NCBI GenBank assembly: GCA_024280115.1
Contig: JAJRQT010000208.1
Location: 1 to 35,555 of the forward strand
From: Bacteroidota bacterium
GTDB lineage: Bacteria; Bacteroidota; Bacteroidia; Cytophagales; Cyclobacteriaceae
Reading direction: 5' to 3'
Length of the DNA stretch: 35,555 nucleotides
Both the position numbers and the translations under genes were made by a program. How positions within the stretch are numbered: position 1 is the first letter of the stretch; each line of letters begins with the position of its first letter. This document shows, piece by piece, positions 17,592 through 26,984 of the stretch. The notes under the pieces were generated by a model, which saw only the letters and a list, made by a program, of their open reading frames with translations, had not been told where the DNA came from and searched no databases.

Positions 17592-19145
17592 CTACATTAA
17601 AACCTCATCAGGCCATGGCACCTGCTTTCCTGTCAATTTTTCAGATGGCATCTGGGCATTGACGGATCTTAAATAATCACCGAGCTCTTTTGCCAATTCA
17701 TTTATAATTTCACCCTCTTTTTCAGCCAGATTCATCGATTCTCCAATATCGTTTGGAATGTTGAACAACTCAAAACTTTGATCCGTATGATAATAGATCA
17801 ATTTCCAGTCACCTTTTCTTATGGTACTGGAAGCACCTATTCCCGGTCCGGTTGGACCCCAGTTATTGGGGAAATGCCAGAATAGAGCCCTGTCATTTGT
17901 AGATGCTTGAGTTCCTTTCAAAATTGATGTAAAACTCTGGCCATCAACTTTTTGAATGGTTTTATAATCATTAATATCTGCTAGCTCAAGGATTGTCGGA
18001 AAAAAATCTTCGATGATCAGATAGGCATCAGTTGATGAATTTTGCTTTGTTATCCCAGGCCAGCTTACGATCATTGGTTCACGAATGCCTCCTTCATGGG
18101 CGGAGCCCTTACCACTGGATAAAGGTTTATTATGTGTGTGAGGTTCACCACCCCGGACCACAGCGCTTAAGCCTCCGTTGTCTGAAGTAAAGAGAATTAT
18201 CGTATTTTCAGAAAGGCCATTATCCCTGACATAATCCATTAAATCTCCAAGGCTTTTATCCATAGATTCCAGCATCGACGCATATTTGGCCTCTATAGGA
18301 TTCATCCCTTTATCCATGTATTTTTGAATAAACCGGTGATCTTCTTCAATCGGTGCATGCACAGCATAGTGAGACATATAAAGAAAGAAAGGTTGCCCCA
18401 GGCCGGTCGCAGAATCAAGTGCCTGAATAGCTTCCCTGGTCAGAGCTTCTGTCAGATTAATGTCTTTCCCATGGTATTTTTCCAACCCGGGCACGTCCCA
18501 GACATTGCCACCATTGCTCCTTGTTGAGCTGAAATCATTCAGACCTTGATAGCTACCCGGCGCTCCGGCGGCATACCCGGCAATATTTATATTAAATCCA
18601 AGGTTTGAAGGATTTTCGCCCGGAGTCCCGATGGCTCCAAAATGCGCTTTACCGCAGTGAATAGTAAAATAACCGTTGTCATTAAGAATTTGAGCCAATG
18701 GAGTAACATGAACTGTATTTTCAATAGAATCAGTTGGCTGCATTCCATTCACGTTCCAATCCGGCATGTTCAGAGTAGGGTGTTTTGCATCATTGGAGGC
18801 ATTCCTTTTCAATGTCCAGTTCGTTACGCGATGGCGGGCAGCATTCATTCCAGACATCAGGCTGACCCTGGTAGGAGAGCAAATGCTGTGTGAATAGGCC
18901 TGGGTAAATTTCATTCCCTGGGCAGCCAGCCGTTCCATGTTCGGGGTGTGATAGAGTTCATTAAATGGAGTTCTTTCATGATAAAAAGGTTCTGATGTAT
19001 CCTGCCATCCCATATCATCCACGAGGAAAAGGATAATATTTGGCTTTTGAGGCGTTTTAGTTTGCTGGTTTTTACATCCGCTTATACTTATGATTGCAGA
19101 TAGTATAATTGCGCTTAAAAATTCTTTTTTTATATGAAAGATCAT
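17592..19145 (-). CDS. S1-type sulfatase lipoprotein
   Basis: A 517-residue sulfatase of the formylglycine-dependent type 1 family, removing sulfate esters from a sulfated sugar. It has a lipoprotein signal with lipobox ISGC (Cys24). Metal-binding DD occurs at 43-44 in LVDDMGW. The active-site consensus C-x-P-x-R is at 89-93 (CSPTR), preceded by AYSHSI and followed by SLMSGM; Cys89 would be converted to formylglycine by a maturase that is not in this window. Later motifs fit, such as KAHFGAIG, HYAVHAPI and FTSDNGG. Which sulfate position and sugar it acts on cannot be read from this. It is between the 954-aa glycosidase-like gene (186 bp upstream) and GH172, which implies the target glycan carries sulfate. 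Confidence 0.95.
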   Translation of the reverse strand: MIFHIKKEFLSAIILSAIISISGCKNQQTKTPQKPNIILFLVDDMGWQDTSEPFYHERTPFNELYHTPNMERLAAQGMKFTQAYSHSICSPTRVSLMSGMNAARHRVTNWTLKRNASNDAKHPTLNMPDWNVNGMQPTDSIENTVHVTPLAQILNDNGYFTIHCGKAHFGAIGTPGENPSNLGFNINIAGYAAGAPGSYQGLNDFSSTRSNGGNVWDVPGLEKYHGKDINLTEALTREAIQALDSATGLGQPFFLYMSHYAVHAPIEEDHRFIQKYMDKGMNPIEAKYASMLESMDKSLGDLMDYVRDNGLSENTIILFTSDNGGLSAVVRGGEPHTHNKPLSSGKGSAHEGGIREPMIVSWPGITKQNSSTDAYLIIEDFFPTILELADINDYKTIQKVDGQSFTSILKGTQASTNDRALFWHFPNNWGPTGPGIGASSTIRKGDWKLIYYHTDQSFELFNIPNDIGESMNLAEKEGEIINELAKELGDYLRSVNAQMPSEKLTGKQVPWPDEVLM

Positions 19146-19307
19146 TGTTGAGATATTTAATTTCCTATGTTACGCATTTTTTTGTGTAATTTAAAAATAC
19201 TTCCCGCCGGTTAGGGGGTAGGTGTGTCGGCATAATCGTACTTCATTTTATAAATTGATAAGCATAAGGGAGACCCTTGCGCTAGTGAAATAATTCCCTG
19301 GTTTTCT

Positions 19308-19330
19308 GGCGTAAGCGTTCCGCTTGTGCC
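19308..19330 (-). terminator. Hairpin right after the 954-aa gene
   Basis: GGCGTAAGCG (19308-19317) pairs over ten positions with CGCTTGTGCC (19321-19330), with two G-T wobbles and a 3-nt loop. On the minus strand it begins one base after the stop codon of the putative glycosidase. There is no U-run behind it, so termination would not be classically intrinsic; it could also protect the 3' end of the mRNA. Confidence 0.5.
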
Positions 19331-19331
19331 A

Positions 19332-22196
19332 TTACTTAATCACATACCATGTCCAGCCTCTTGCCGGAATATCGATTGCCAACTCTATTGTATTGTCGCG
19401 ATTTATATCATAAACTTCTCCCGGGCCATCATTGATACTGATAGTGGCCTTATCCTCAAGTCCTGTGTAGTAAAGATTTATTTCTATGGTTTTTTTAATA
19501 GGCGCTTCCAGGGGATTATAAAGCATTAAAAGTCCTTTTTCTTCCAGACCTGGATTTACATGAAGCAATCCATCATAATCCTGACCATCGGGTCGGCGGA
19601 CATGGATGACATCCGAATCGAGAATGGGTCGGTGTCTTTTATAGAAATCCACCCACTTTTTAACAACAGCTTTTGTCTTCGGGGCATCGTACAATCTCGG
19701 ACCCCGGTAGCAAGCCTGAACTCCGGAGCCAAATAAATTAGCCAATCGTTGTTCATAGTGATCCAGATGGCCCTTGAGCGGTTCAATGGTGGCATCTTCT
19801 CCGCCTCCATGATATTGAACTAACGGTACAAACATCCAACCCATGGAAGGTGTTTTTCCCCAAGTGCCATCATACACATTTTGCCGTTCGATGATCTCCT
19901 GTTGCTTTCTGGGCAATGACCAGTTGGTCTCCCGGTATCCCATGCCGGTTTTGTTGCTGCCATTTAAGAAATACCAATCCGGAATGTTCAAGTAGATCCC
20001 ATGAGCGCGGCACCATTTATAATAGTCAGTGATGCGTTGTCGCTGGTTCCATTGAGAATCTCCAAGCCCCTTATGGCCGGGATGGTTTTCCGAATAGCAT
20101 TCATCGCCAGGGTAGGACCCGTCGTGCTCCAGGAGGTCTTGTCCGGTTTTTTCATAGAAATTATACAATTTGGAAAAATACTCATGTCCCCACTCACTTT
20201 CCAGGCATGGGGAATGGCCAAATGTTGGCCTTTGACCTTCAGGAAGGATAACATCATTTTTTTCATCGATCGATCTGCTAGCCAGGAGAGAATAACCACC
20301 GAGAGCGATTCCTTTGGAATGTGCATAATCTGCCAGTTCTTTCATTCTTTTTAAATTTTTTTCACTCTGATCTTCCAGGTTAAATCCGCTGCCAAAGGTC
20401 ATTATCACCATCTCGAAGCCAACTTCGACACATTGGTCAATTGCTGTTTTCACTGATTCGTTATCCGCCTTGCGCACGTGCATTAGTATCGGATTTTCAG
20501 TTATCCAGGGAGCGATGGTCCGGTACATTTTCCGCCTTTCCAATCCTTGTCTTTCCCTGTCGTAATTTTTATGTGGCAACTCCCATGTACGAAAACTTTC
20601 AAAAGAATGTCCGGGAACCACATCCTGTTCAGGCCCGAATTTCGGATAGCATTCCAGCAGGTAAGGAGCCTGTCTGAGGTAGTTTACCTGGGTGAGGTAA
20701 AGCGGGTCTGTATTCCAGAAAACACTTCTACCAAGGCAACTATTTGGGCTCATGCCATCGCCAAAAGCATAGTCGGTTTCAACATAAAGTTTTGAACTTC
20801 GCCATTTGCCATTGTCAGCAATACTGCTCTCCGGATCTGCGACTGCCAGAATTTCACTTTTAAATTTATTTACAGTGATGGTTTTTTCAGAGTTATTGTC
20901 AACAGTGATCCACTTGCACATCAGTGGAATATGGTCATAAAGGGCATAGTGTACTTTCACCATGACATCTTTTAAATATCCGAGCTGCTTAATATCCGCA
21001 GACTTCCTCGATTCAGGAATCGCACCCAATACTTCCACGGATTCCACAAGGCACCTGGTCAATGGCCCGGGTTCCGGATGGTCCGAAGAGGCTCCAACCC
21101 AGTCGGTTTTTCCGACCCGTAAAGACAGAGGAATCTCCTTTTCGTCTAACTTAACACTCCCGATTTCAGTCCATGAAGAATTGTCGTATGAAAATGAAGT
21201 GATTAATTCCCCTTCTAAGATTTCAAGCCTAAGCCACACAGATTTGCCGGGTTTCATACCTCTGACTGATGTCGTCTTTGAGCCATTATAAAAACCAAAT
21301 CTATTTTCTGCTGTACGAAGATTGACTTTTATGACCCTATCGCTAAATACCAACACCATTCCCGGACCAAAGATTTTGCTCTTATCCGTTCCGGGATTTA
21401 TCTTCATCATAAATACCTGCGCATCAACAGGAACCTTTAGCTCGGCGAACGCAAATGCGTTAGTCAGGGCCATAATTTCACCGGGTTTACCTTCATTGAT
21501 AAAAGAGGTGCGTTCGTGAGCATCGCTCAAATGGATCTCCCAGTTTTTATTTAGTGATTTCATATTGTCCGAAATAAGTGCAGGTCTCATTTCATCGGAT
21601 ATGGAATTATTGAATATTTCTTCCAGATCTTCAGCGCCCAATTTATAGCTGAAAGTAAGCTCCTTTCCCTGCGGAGGCCATGCCAAGTCGCGAGGCATCC
21701 ATTCGTGACGCTTTTGCCATGCAAGCCGCTCTTTTATTGGCCCTATAGAATAGCTGTCATAATGAAAATTACCAACTGCGGAAGTCATATCCTCCAGCCA
21801 TTCGGGGAGTATATAATTTTGTATAGGTTGACCGTAAAGTCCTCCGACGTCAATTGTATTCCCATTGATTGTAACCGAAGCTTCCGGTCTGACGGATCGC
21901 AGAATTGACTCGCCGTTTACAAGGTTGTCAAAGCCTATGGTTGCCATATCCGGTACCATAGAAAATGTTCTGGATATCAACCCATTGCTGAAGATAAGAT
22001 GGTTTCCCACATCTTTATAAAGGTTTGCATTGGCGCCTCCCGGATCCACCAGCCAGTCTGCTTTGTAGATAACTTCATTTTCCCGGTATAATGGCAAATT
22101 ATCCAGGGCATCCTGGGCAAATGAAAAGTAACCCTGAAGGCTGATGATATACAATAACAGGCAGGGAACCACTGTTTTCAAATTCAATCGTTTCAT
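19332..22196 (-). CDS. Large putative glycosidase, GH36/clan-D-like, family unassigned
   Basis: A 954-residue exported protein (signal peptide ending at about residue 27-28, SFAQ). I do not recognise a named family. A beta-rich N-terminal part (28-215) is interrupted by a segment at about 215-395 that looks like a concanavalin/laminin-type beta-sandwich (DUF1349-like, with LRLEILEGELITSFSYDNSSW). After more beta structure comes a TIM-barrel-like region at about 565-870. Its Asp692 in DLLEHDGSYPGDE resembles the nucleophile context of GH27/GH36 alpha-galactosidases. Further motifs are NIPDWYFLNG (737-746), GMGYRETNW (751-759) and MGWMFVPLVQYHGGG (785-799). The last 80 residues form a small beta domain. 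It is first in the minus-strand glycosidase run, and a hairpin follows its stop codon. A role in cleaving an alpha-linked sugar is my inference. Confidence 0.75.
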   Translation of the reverse strand: MKRLNLKTVVPCLLLYIISLQGYFSFAQDALDNLPLYRENEVIYKADWLVDPGGANANLYKDVGNHLIFSNGLISRTFSMVPDMATIGFDNLVNGESILRSVRPEASVTINGNTIDVGGLYGQPIQNYILPEWLEDMTSAVGNFHYDSYSIGPIKERLAWQKRHEWMPRDLAWPPQGKELTFSYKLGAEDLEEIFNNSISDEMRPALISDNMKSLNKNWEIHLSDAHERTSFINEGKPGEIMALTNAFAFAELKVPVDAQVFMMKINPGTDKSKIFGPGMVLVFSDRVIKVNLRTAENRFGFYNGSKTTSVRGMKPGKSVWLRLEILEGELITSFSYDNSSWTEIGSVKLDEKEIPLSLRVGKTDWVGASSDHPEPGPLTRCLVESVEVLGAIPESRKSADIKQLGYLKDVMVKVHYALYDHIPLMCKWITVDNNSEKTITVNKFKSEILAVADPESSIADNGKWRSSKLYVETDYAFGDGMSPNSCLGRSVFWNTDPLYLTQVNYLRQAPYLLECYPKFGPEQDVVPGHSFESFRTWELPHKNYDRERQGLERRKMYRTIAPWITENPILMHVRKADNESVKTAIDQCVEVGFEMVIMTFGSGFNLEDQSEKNLKRMKELADYAHSKGIALGGYSLLASRSIDEKNDVILPEGQRPTFGHSPCLESEWGHEYFSKLYNFYEKTGQDLLEHDGSYPGDECYSENHPGHKGLGDSQWNQRQRITDYYKWCRAHGIYLNIPDWYFLNGSNKTGMGYRETNWSLPRKQQEIIERQNVYDGTWGKTPSMGWMFVPLVQYHGGGEDATIEPLKGHLDHYEQRLANLFGSGVQACYRGPRLYDAPKTKAVVKKWVDFYKRHRPILDSDVIHVRRPDGQDYDGLLHVNPGLEEKGLLMLYNPLEAPIKKTIEINLYYTGLEDKATISINDGPGEVYDINRDNTIELAIDIPARGWTWYVIK

Positions 22197-22664
22197 AAAA
22201 AATATTTCTAAAAGTATGACGGCGTTCGTTTTATTTAAATGTAAAAAACCATTGTCTCAACCGTTAAAAAGCTTTGGCTATATGATAATTATAATTGTCG
22301 GTAAATATAGAAAATTAACGCGCGAGTTTTATAAATGTCAGTACCACATACAGAGCAATCGGGTTAGAGAAATTTAACATCCCTCACTTATGCTCTGCGC
22401 TGAATTCGACTGTACATCTACGTGAATCCGGTCAAATGGATGTGAGTCTATTTTGTATAGCTGAAGATAAATGGCAAACTCTATTGAATAGATTTTCCGG
22501 TAATCTCGTAACCAATAAAAATAATCTAAATCTATGTTAGTTGTGGCTTGAGAATAAATAAGTAATTGTTGTTGTGGGCGATAGCAAGGCCCCAGATTCC
22601 GACCAGTTTTATCAAAATATTTGTACATTAGAGTAAGTATTTTTTACCAAAGGGGACATATTCC
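22197..22664. other. 468-bp divergent gap, no gene seen
   Basis: This gap separates two divergent genes, the 954-aa glycosidase-like gene and the TBDT gene, so it should hold both promoters. Small open frames here (for example on the minus strand at 22374-22628) have no recognisable domain or signal. No clear hairpin or promoter pair was found; TATTTTTT at 22638-22645 resembles a -7 box but without a well-placed -33 element. Confidence 0.4.
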
Positions 22665-25076
22665 ATGATTTTTCATATTGAAAATATCCTATCCAATAAT
22701 TCTATTGTATTATTTATATTTTTTTTTCTGCTTTCATCCGGAGCGATGGCAGAAGAAAAATTCACGATTAGTGGATACATAAAAGATGCTACAACGGGAG
22801 AAGCGCTCGTTGGAACTACTATTTATGTTGAAGAGCTTAGCGGTAGTGCTCAAACCAATATATATGGATTTTATTCATTGACACTACCCACGGGAAAATA
22901 TACACTGGCCTACCGGTATGTTGGATTTGTAAGCCTAATCAGGAAAATTGATCTGATCGAAGATGAGCAAATAAATATAGAATTATCAAGGGGAGATGTT
23001 CAACTTGAAGAAATTATCATTAAAGGAACTCATGAGGATGAAAATGTAGCCAGCACTGAAATGAGTACGGATGAAATGGGCATAAATATAATTCGTAAGG
23101 TGCCTGCGTTTTTAGGAGAAGTGGATGTGATAAAGAGTATTCAATTACTTCCGGGAGTAAGTACCGTAGGGGAGGGAGCTTCCGGTTTTAATGTGCGTGG
23201 TGGGGGTGTGGGTCAGAACCTGGTCTTACTGGACGAGGCTTCAATTTATAATCCGTCTCATATGCTTGGATTTTTCTCTGTTTTTAATCCGGATGCTGTA
23301 AAAGATATAAAATTGTATAAAGGCAGTGTCCCTGCCAGGTATGGAGGCAGAATTGCTTCTATTCTCGATGTCAGGTTGAAGGATGGAAATGCGAAGAAGT
23401 TTGGTGTTCAGGGAGGGGTTGGAACCATTTTTAGCCGATTAGCCGTGGAAGGACCAACAATAAAAAATAGGGGATCATTTATACTGGCTGGCAGGAGGTC
23501 TTATATTGACGTCCTCGCGAAACCATTTTTTCGTGATGCCCTGGCTAACAAAAAATTAAATTTTTATGACCTCACCTTTAAAACAAATTATAATTTTAAT
23601 CAAAACAATACAATTTATCTATCGGGATATTTGGGAAGGGATAAATTTCAATTTGCGAATAATAAGGGTTTTTTCTGGGGGAATAAAACTGCCACCGTTC
23701 GTTGGAATCATTTATTTAGTAACAGGCTGTTTTCAAGCTTTACGACAATTTTTAGCGACTATGATTACTCATTATTTTTTGGTGATTCAGATATTGATAA
23801 GTTTGAGTGGAAGTCCAGAATCAGAACCGTTAATTTCAAACCCGAGTTCACTTACTATATAAACTCCTCCAATAAGTTGACTTTCGGGGGAGATTTGATT
23901 TACTATAAATTTAGTCCCGCAGATGCAAAGGGCCTTAGTAATGGAGCATATGTAAATGTGAGTCTTGAAAAAATAAATAGCCTTGAGTCAGCCTTATTTA
24001 TAGGGAATGAAACAAAATTTAATGAGGCCATTTCAGCTCAGTATGGATTGCGAATTTCAAATTTTCAATACCTGGGCCCGGCGAATGTCTATGAGTGGGA
24101 AACTACTGAACCGGGAAAGAGGAAAGACTTGGTTTCAGTTAGCAGAGCTGAAAAGTATGAGTCCATCGCGAGCTATACGAATTTAGAGCCCAGGATTTCC
24201 CTGAAAGTTCAGACAATGCCTTCGATGTCTTGTAATGCAAGTTATAACCGGATGTCGCAATATATTCATTTGATATCCAATACTACCGCTTCTAATCCAT
24301 TGGATGTATGGCGTCCTTCCACAAATAATATATTACCTCAGACCGGCGATCAATATGCCCTCGGGTTCTTCAGGAATTTTGGTCAAAATAACAAATATGA
24401 AATTTCAATTGAAGGTTACTACCGGAACACCAAAAACCAAATCGAATACATCGACGGCGCAGACCTTCTGATCAATGAATTTCTTGAAGCAGACCTTTTA
24501 AGCGGCAAGGGACGTGCTATGGGTTTAGAGTTTTATCTGAAAAAGAATACCGGAAAACTGAATGGCTGGATCAGCTATACCATCGGAAAATCAGAACTTC
24601 AAGTCAATGGCATCAACAGCAATAACTGGTACCCAACGAGATTTGATCAAAGGCACAATTTGAAGTTGGTCGGTTTTTACGAATTAAATCAAAGATGGAC
24701 ATTTTCGGCAAATTTCGTTTTTTTAAGTGGTACGCCAACAACTTTCCCGACAGACAGATTTACACAGCAAGAATATTTGATTCTTTACGATGGATATTAT
24801 TCACGGAATAACGTAAGAATACCAAATTTTCATAGACTCGATGTTTCTGCAACCCTGCATGGAAAAAAGTATAAAAAGAATGGAAAACTGAGAAAGAACA
24901 GTGATTACTGGGTGTTTGGTTTTTATAACGTGTATGCGAGAAGGAATCCATTTTCCATCTATTTTTCTCAAGGTACTGAACGACAGGTAACTGGTCAGCC
25001 GATTGAAACTTTTGCAACACAAGTGGCCATTATAGGTACCATCGTTCCGGCAATTTCATATAATTTTAATTTTTAA
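22665..25076 (+). CDS. TonB-dependent receptor with CarboxypepD_reg-like domain
   Basis: An 803-residue outer membrane receptor with a signal peptide ending near SGAMAEE. A CarboxypepD_reg-like domain (about 32-115: ISGYIKDATTGEALVGTTIY) leads into a plug with LPGVSTVGEGASGFNVRGGGVGQNLVLLDEASIYNPSH and KGSVPARYGGR. The beta-barrel then runs to the terminal NFNF. The 'N-V-R-G-G-G' plug type and short gap to a DUF4249 lipoprotein (4 bp) are a known TBDT/DUF4249 pairing in Bacteroidota. This differs from SusC/SusD, as no SusD is present. The ligand is unknown. It begins a plus-strand operon that continues through DUF4249, likely into the small barrel protein and porin. Confidence 0.93.
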   Translation: MIFHIENILSNNSIVLFIFFFLLSSGAMAEEKFTISGYIKDATTGEALVGTTIYVEELSGSAQTNIYGFYSLTLPTGKYTLAYRYVGFVSLIRKIDLIEDEQINIELSRGDVQLEEIIIKGTHEDENVASTEMSTDEMGINIIRKVPAFLGEVDVIKSIQLLPGVSTVGEGASGFNVRGGGVGQNLVLLDEASIYNPSHMLGFFSVFNPDAVKDIKLYKGSVPARYGGRIASILDVRLKDGNAKKFGVQGGVGTIFSRLAVEGPTIKNRGSFILAGRRSYIDVLAKPFFRDALANKKLNFYDLTFKTNYNFNQNNTIYLSGYLGRDKFQFANNKGFFWGNKTATVRWNHLFSNRLFSSFTTIFSDYDYSLFFGDSDIDKFEWKSRIRTVNFKPEFTYYINSSNKLTFGGDLIYYKFSPADAKGLSNGAYVNVSLEKINSLESALFIGNETKFNEAISAQYGLRISNFQYLGPANVYEWETTEPGKRKDLVSVSRAEKYESIASYTNLEPRISLKVQTMPSMSCNASYNRMSQYIHLISNTTASNPLDVWRPSTNNILPQTGDQYALGFFRNFGQNNKYEISIEGYYRNTKNQIEYIDGADLLINEFLEADLLSGKGRAMGLEFYLKKNTGKLNGWISYTIGKSELQVNGINSNNWYPTRFDQRHNLKLVGFYELNQRWTFSANFVFLSGTPTTFPTDRFTQQEYLILYDGYYSRNNVRIPNFHRLDVSATLHGKKYKKNGKLRKNSDYWVFGFYNVYARRNPFSIYFSQGTERQVTGQPIETFATQVAIIGTIVPAISYNFNF

Positions 25077-25080
25077 TGTA

Positions 25081-26022
25081 ATGAAGCGCATAATTATATA
25101 TATAGCACTATTTGTTGTAGCATCTTTTTACTGGTCTTGTGAAGATATTGTGAATGTAAAACTTCCGGTTGCTGAACCGGTGGTGGTTATTGATGCATGG
25201 ATAAATAATAAACCTGAAGCACAGAGGATTAGTGTAATGAAAACTATTCCATATTTTGAGAACACTGCTCTTCCCGGGTTGAATGATGCAATTGTTCAGG
25301 TAGAGGATCTAACAGAGCAGATCGTATTTGATTTCCCAAAGAGCAAGGATGATGGAATTTATATTTGGGAGCCTACACCAACTCAGCCTGATTTTGGGCA
25401 ACCTGGTAATGATTATAAATTAACAGTACAACTTGGAAATACAGTCTATGAATCCTATTCTTCTATGAACAGGGTGCCTGCCATTGATAGCATTTTATTT
25501 TCATTGGAAAACGGAAACAATTTTTTACCGGATATTTATTATTTAGCTCAGTTTTATGCAGTAGATCTGGTTGGCACAGGAGATACCTATTGGATTAAAG
25601 CATGGAAAAACGGGCAATTTCTAAATAAACCATCTGAGATAAATATCTCATACGATGCGGGTGGATCTCCGGGAGCAATTATAGATGGCATCACATTTAG
25701 TATGCCAACCCGCATTGGGATCAATCCTTTAGACAAGGATGAAAATGACGAATTTTTACCCCCATACGAACCGGGAGATTCTGTTTATGTCGAATTACAT
25801 TCTATCAATAATGAATCTTATAATTTCTTAAATGAAGTGGCCATTCAGACAAACCGGCCCGGTGGCTTTGCAGAGCTTTTTGCTCAGCCTTTGGCCAACG
25901 TATCATCAAATATATTGATAGCGGATGAGTCTCCCGAAGCCGTCAAAGCAATAGGGTTCTTTAATATTTCTGCAGTTTCAGCCATGGGACTCAAATTAGA
26001 TCCTGACAACCTCCCGAAATGA
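25081..26022 (+). CDS. DUF4249 surface lipoprotein, partner of the TBDT
   Basis: A 313-residue lipoprotein with a clean lipobox (YWSC, Cys20) and the early motif VDAWINNKPEAQRISVMKTIPYF, characteristic of DUF4249. The protein is mostly beta-strand with no obvious catalytic residues. In this family the protein is believed to cap or assist its TonB-dependent receptor, like SusD does for SusC, but direct evidence is limited. Only 4 bp separate it from the receptor gene, so they are translationally coupled. The length is close to the usual 300-400 residues. Confidence 0.88.
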   Translation: MKRIIIYIALFVVASFYWSCEDIVNVKLPVAEPVVVIDAWINNKPEAQRISVMKTIPYFENTALPGLNDAIVQVEDLTEQIVFDFPKSKDDGIYIWEPTPTQPDFGQPGNDYKLTVQLGNTVYESYSSMNRVPAIDSILFSLENGNNFLPDIYYLAQFYAVDLVGTGDTYWIKAWKNGQFLNKPSEINISYDAGGSPGAIIDGITFSMPTRIGINPLDKDENDEFLPPYEPGDSVYVELHSINNESYNFLNEVAIQTNRPGGFAELFAQPLANVSSNILIADESPEAVKAIGFFNISAVSAMGLKLDPDNLPK

Positions 26023-26034
26023 GAAATTAGCAAT

Positions 26035-26065
26035 GAGTTTTGAGCTGCGAGTTTGGAGTTTCGAG
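26035..26065. repeat. Heptamer-period tract, GAGTTTN units
   Basis: Four heptamers, GAGTTTT, GAGCTGC, GAGTTTG and GAGTTTC, run from 26035 to 26062, followed by a partial fifth GAG unit. It starts a few bases after the DUF4249 stop codon. Like the tract at 6641, it keeps 7-bp spacing with one fixed core. Confidence 0.55.
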
Positions 26066-26144
26066 CCATTAGGTAATAGCTGAAAGAGAAGGTGTAAAGT
26101 CAAAAATTACGCCAGTCGCCCGGTTTTGCCGAGTAACAATTGTT

Positions 26145-26178
26145 TTTCAGTCTAAAGGCCGAAGTCTAAAAACTGAAA
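26145..26178 (+). terminator. Inverted repeat downstream of DUF4249
   Basis: TTTCAGT (26145-26151) pairs with ACTGAAA (26172-26178) around a 20-nt loop that contains the direct repeat AGTCTAAA. It may be a transcription end for the TBDT-DUF4249 pair, but it is a weak candidate. The rest of the 375-bp gap before the next start codon shows no gene. Confidence 0.3.
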
Positions 26179-26397
26179 GCGATAAGGCAGATAATTCAAC
26201 ATAGTGTCATAGAAGAGATGCTATCACAGACTGATAAGTTAAGTGCCCCTTAATAATTACTTTTGGATTGCAAATCAGAAAGAGTTGGTTAATAACGGTT
26301 TTGTTAATATTTGGTATTAAAAGCTGAATCTTTTTTGTGTAATATATTTTATATTCTATCTTCAATTCCAATTGTTAAACAAACCTATCAAATCACT

Positions 26398-26940
26398 GTG
26401 ATAAAATATTTACTTTTTGCATTTGTCTTTTTATTAATTGTTCAAACGGCTTCCGCACAGTTTAGATTTGGAGTTACTGCCGGGCCTGTGTTGTCCTCAC
26501 TTGTACGAGACAATAATCTTAGTGCCAGAGCAGGAAAGGTTGGATTTCTGATTGGGGGTGTGGCAAAACTAAATGTTGGAGATTTAGGCTGGTTTTTTCA
26601 ATCGGGAATAACTTATACACTTGAGGGAGATAACGATCAAAATCTCAATTTTGTCAAAGTCCCGTTGATTATTGGATTTGACGCATCAGACGATGTGAAT
26701 ATTCATGTCGCATATAACCTCGCCTGGCAGGTTGGGAATCATAACAATGTTCAGGATTTCTACAATGATACTGCAAATATACTTGGGGTCGGTTTTGAGG
26801 TCTATTTATCAGAAAAGTTCGCAATAGGTTCACGACTGAGTTATGGATTATCCAATTTGGTAAAAGAACCGACTGGAGCAAAACAGTTTGATGTGAAACC
26901 TTTTACGTTTGATTTGTATTTAACCTATTTTTTTAAATAA
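26398..26940 (+). CDS. Small outer membrane beta-barrel protein
   Basis: About 180 residues when started at the GTG at 26398, which gives a standard signal peptide (hydrophobic KYLLFAFVFLLIV, cleavage after TASAQ). A TTG at 26311 would add 29 residues before the signal. The mature part is an eight-stranded-barrel-like pattern of alternating hydrophobic residues with glycine (RFGVTAGPVLSSL, AKLNVGDLGWFFQSGITY, FAIGSRLSYGLSNL), ending in phenylalanine-lysine after LYLTYFF. This matches the general PorT/OmpW-like 'outer membrane beta-barrel' group of Bacteroidota. Function is unknown; it may be a channel or structural protein and its neighbour is a porin. Confidence 0.75.
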   Translation: MIKYLLFAFVFLLIVQTASAQFRFGVTAGPVLSSLVRDNNLSARAGKVGFLIGGVAKLNVGDLGWFFQSGITYTLEGDNDQNLNFVKVPLIIGFDASDDVNIHVAYNLAWQVGNHNNVQDFYNDTANILGVGFEVYLSEKFAIGSRLSYGLSNLVKEPTGAKQFDVKPFTFDLYLTYFFK

Positions 26941-26984
26941 TGCTGGGTGCATGCATCAATAAATAAAAAACCTGATCGGATATT

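Noticed and set aside
22374..22628. 84-aa open frame on the minus strand in the divergent gap
   Set aside because: No domain, no signal peptide and poor coding character; it lies where two promoters are expected.
22665..26022. SusC/SusD pair
   Set aside because: The lipoprotein after the receptor matches DUF4249, not SusD, and it lacks the TPR-like helical SusD pattern.
26311..26397. Upstream TTG start for the small beta-barrel protein
   Set aside because: It would put 29 residues before a standard signal peptide; the GTG at 26398 gives a normal signal.
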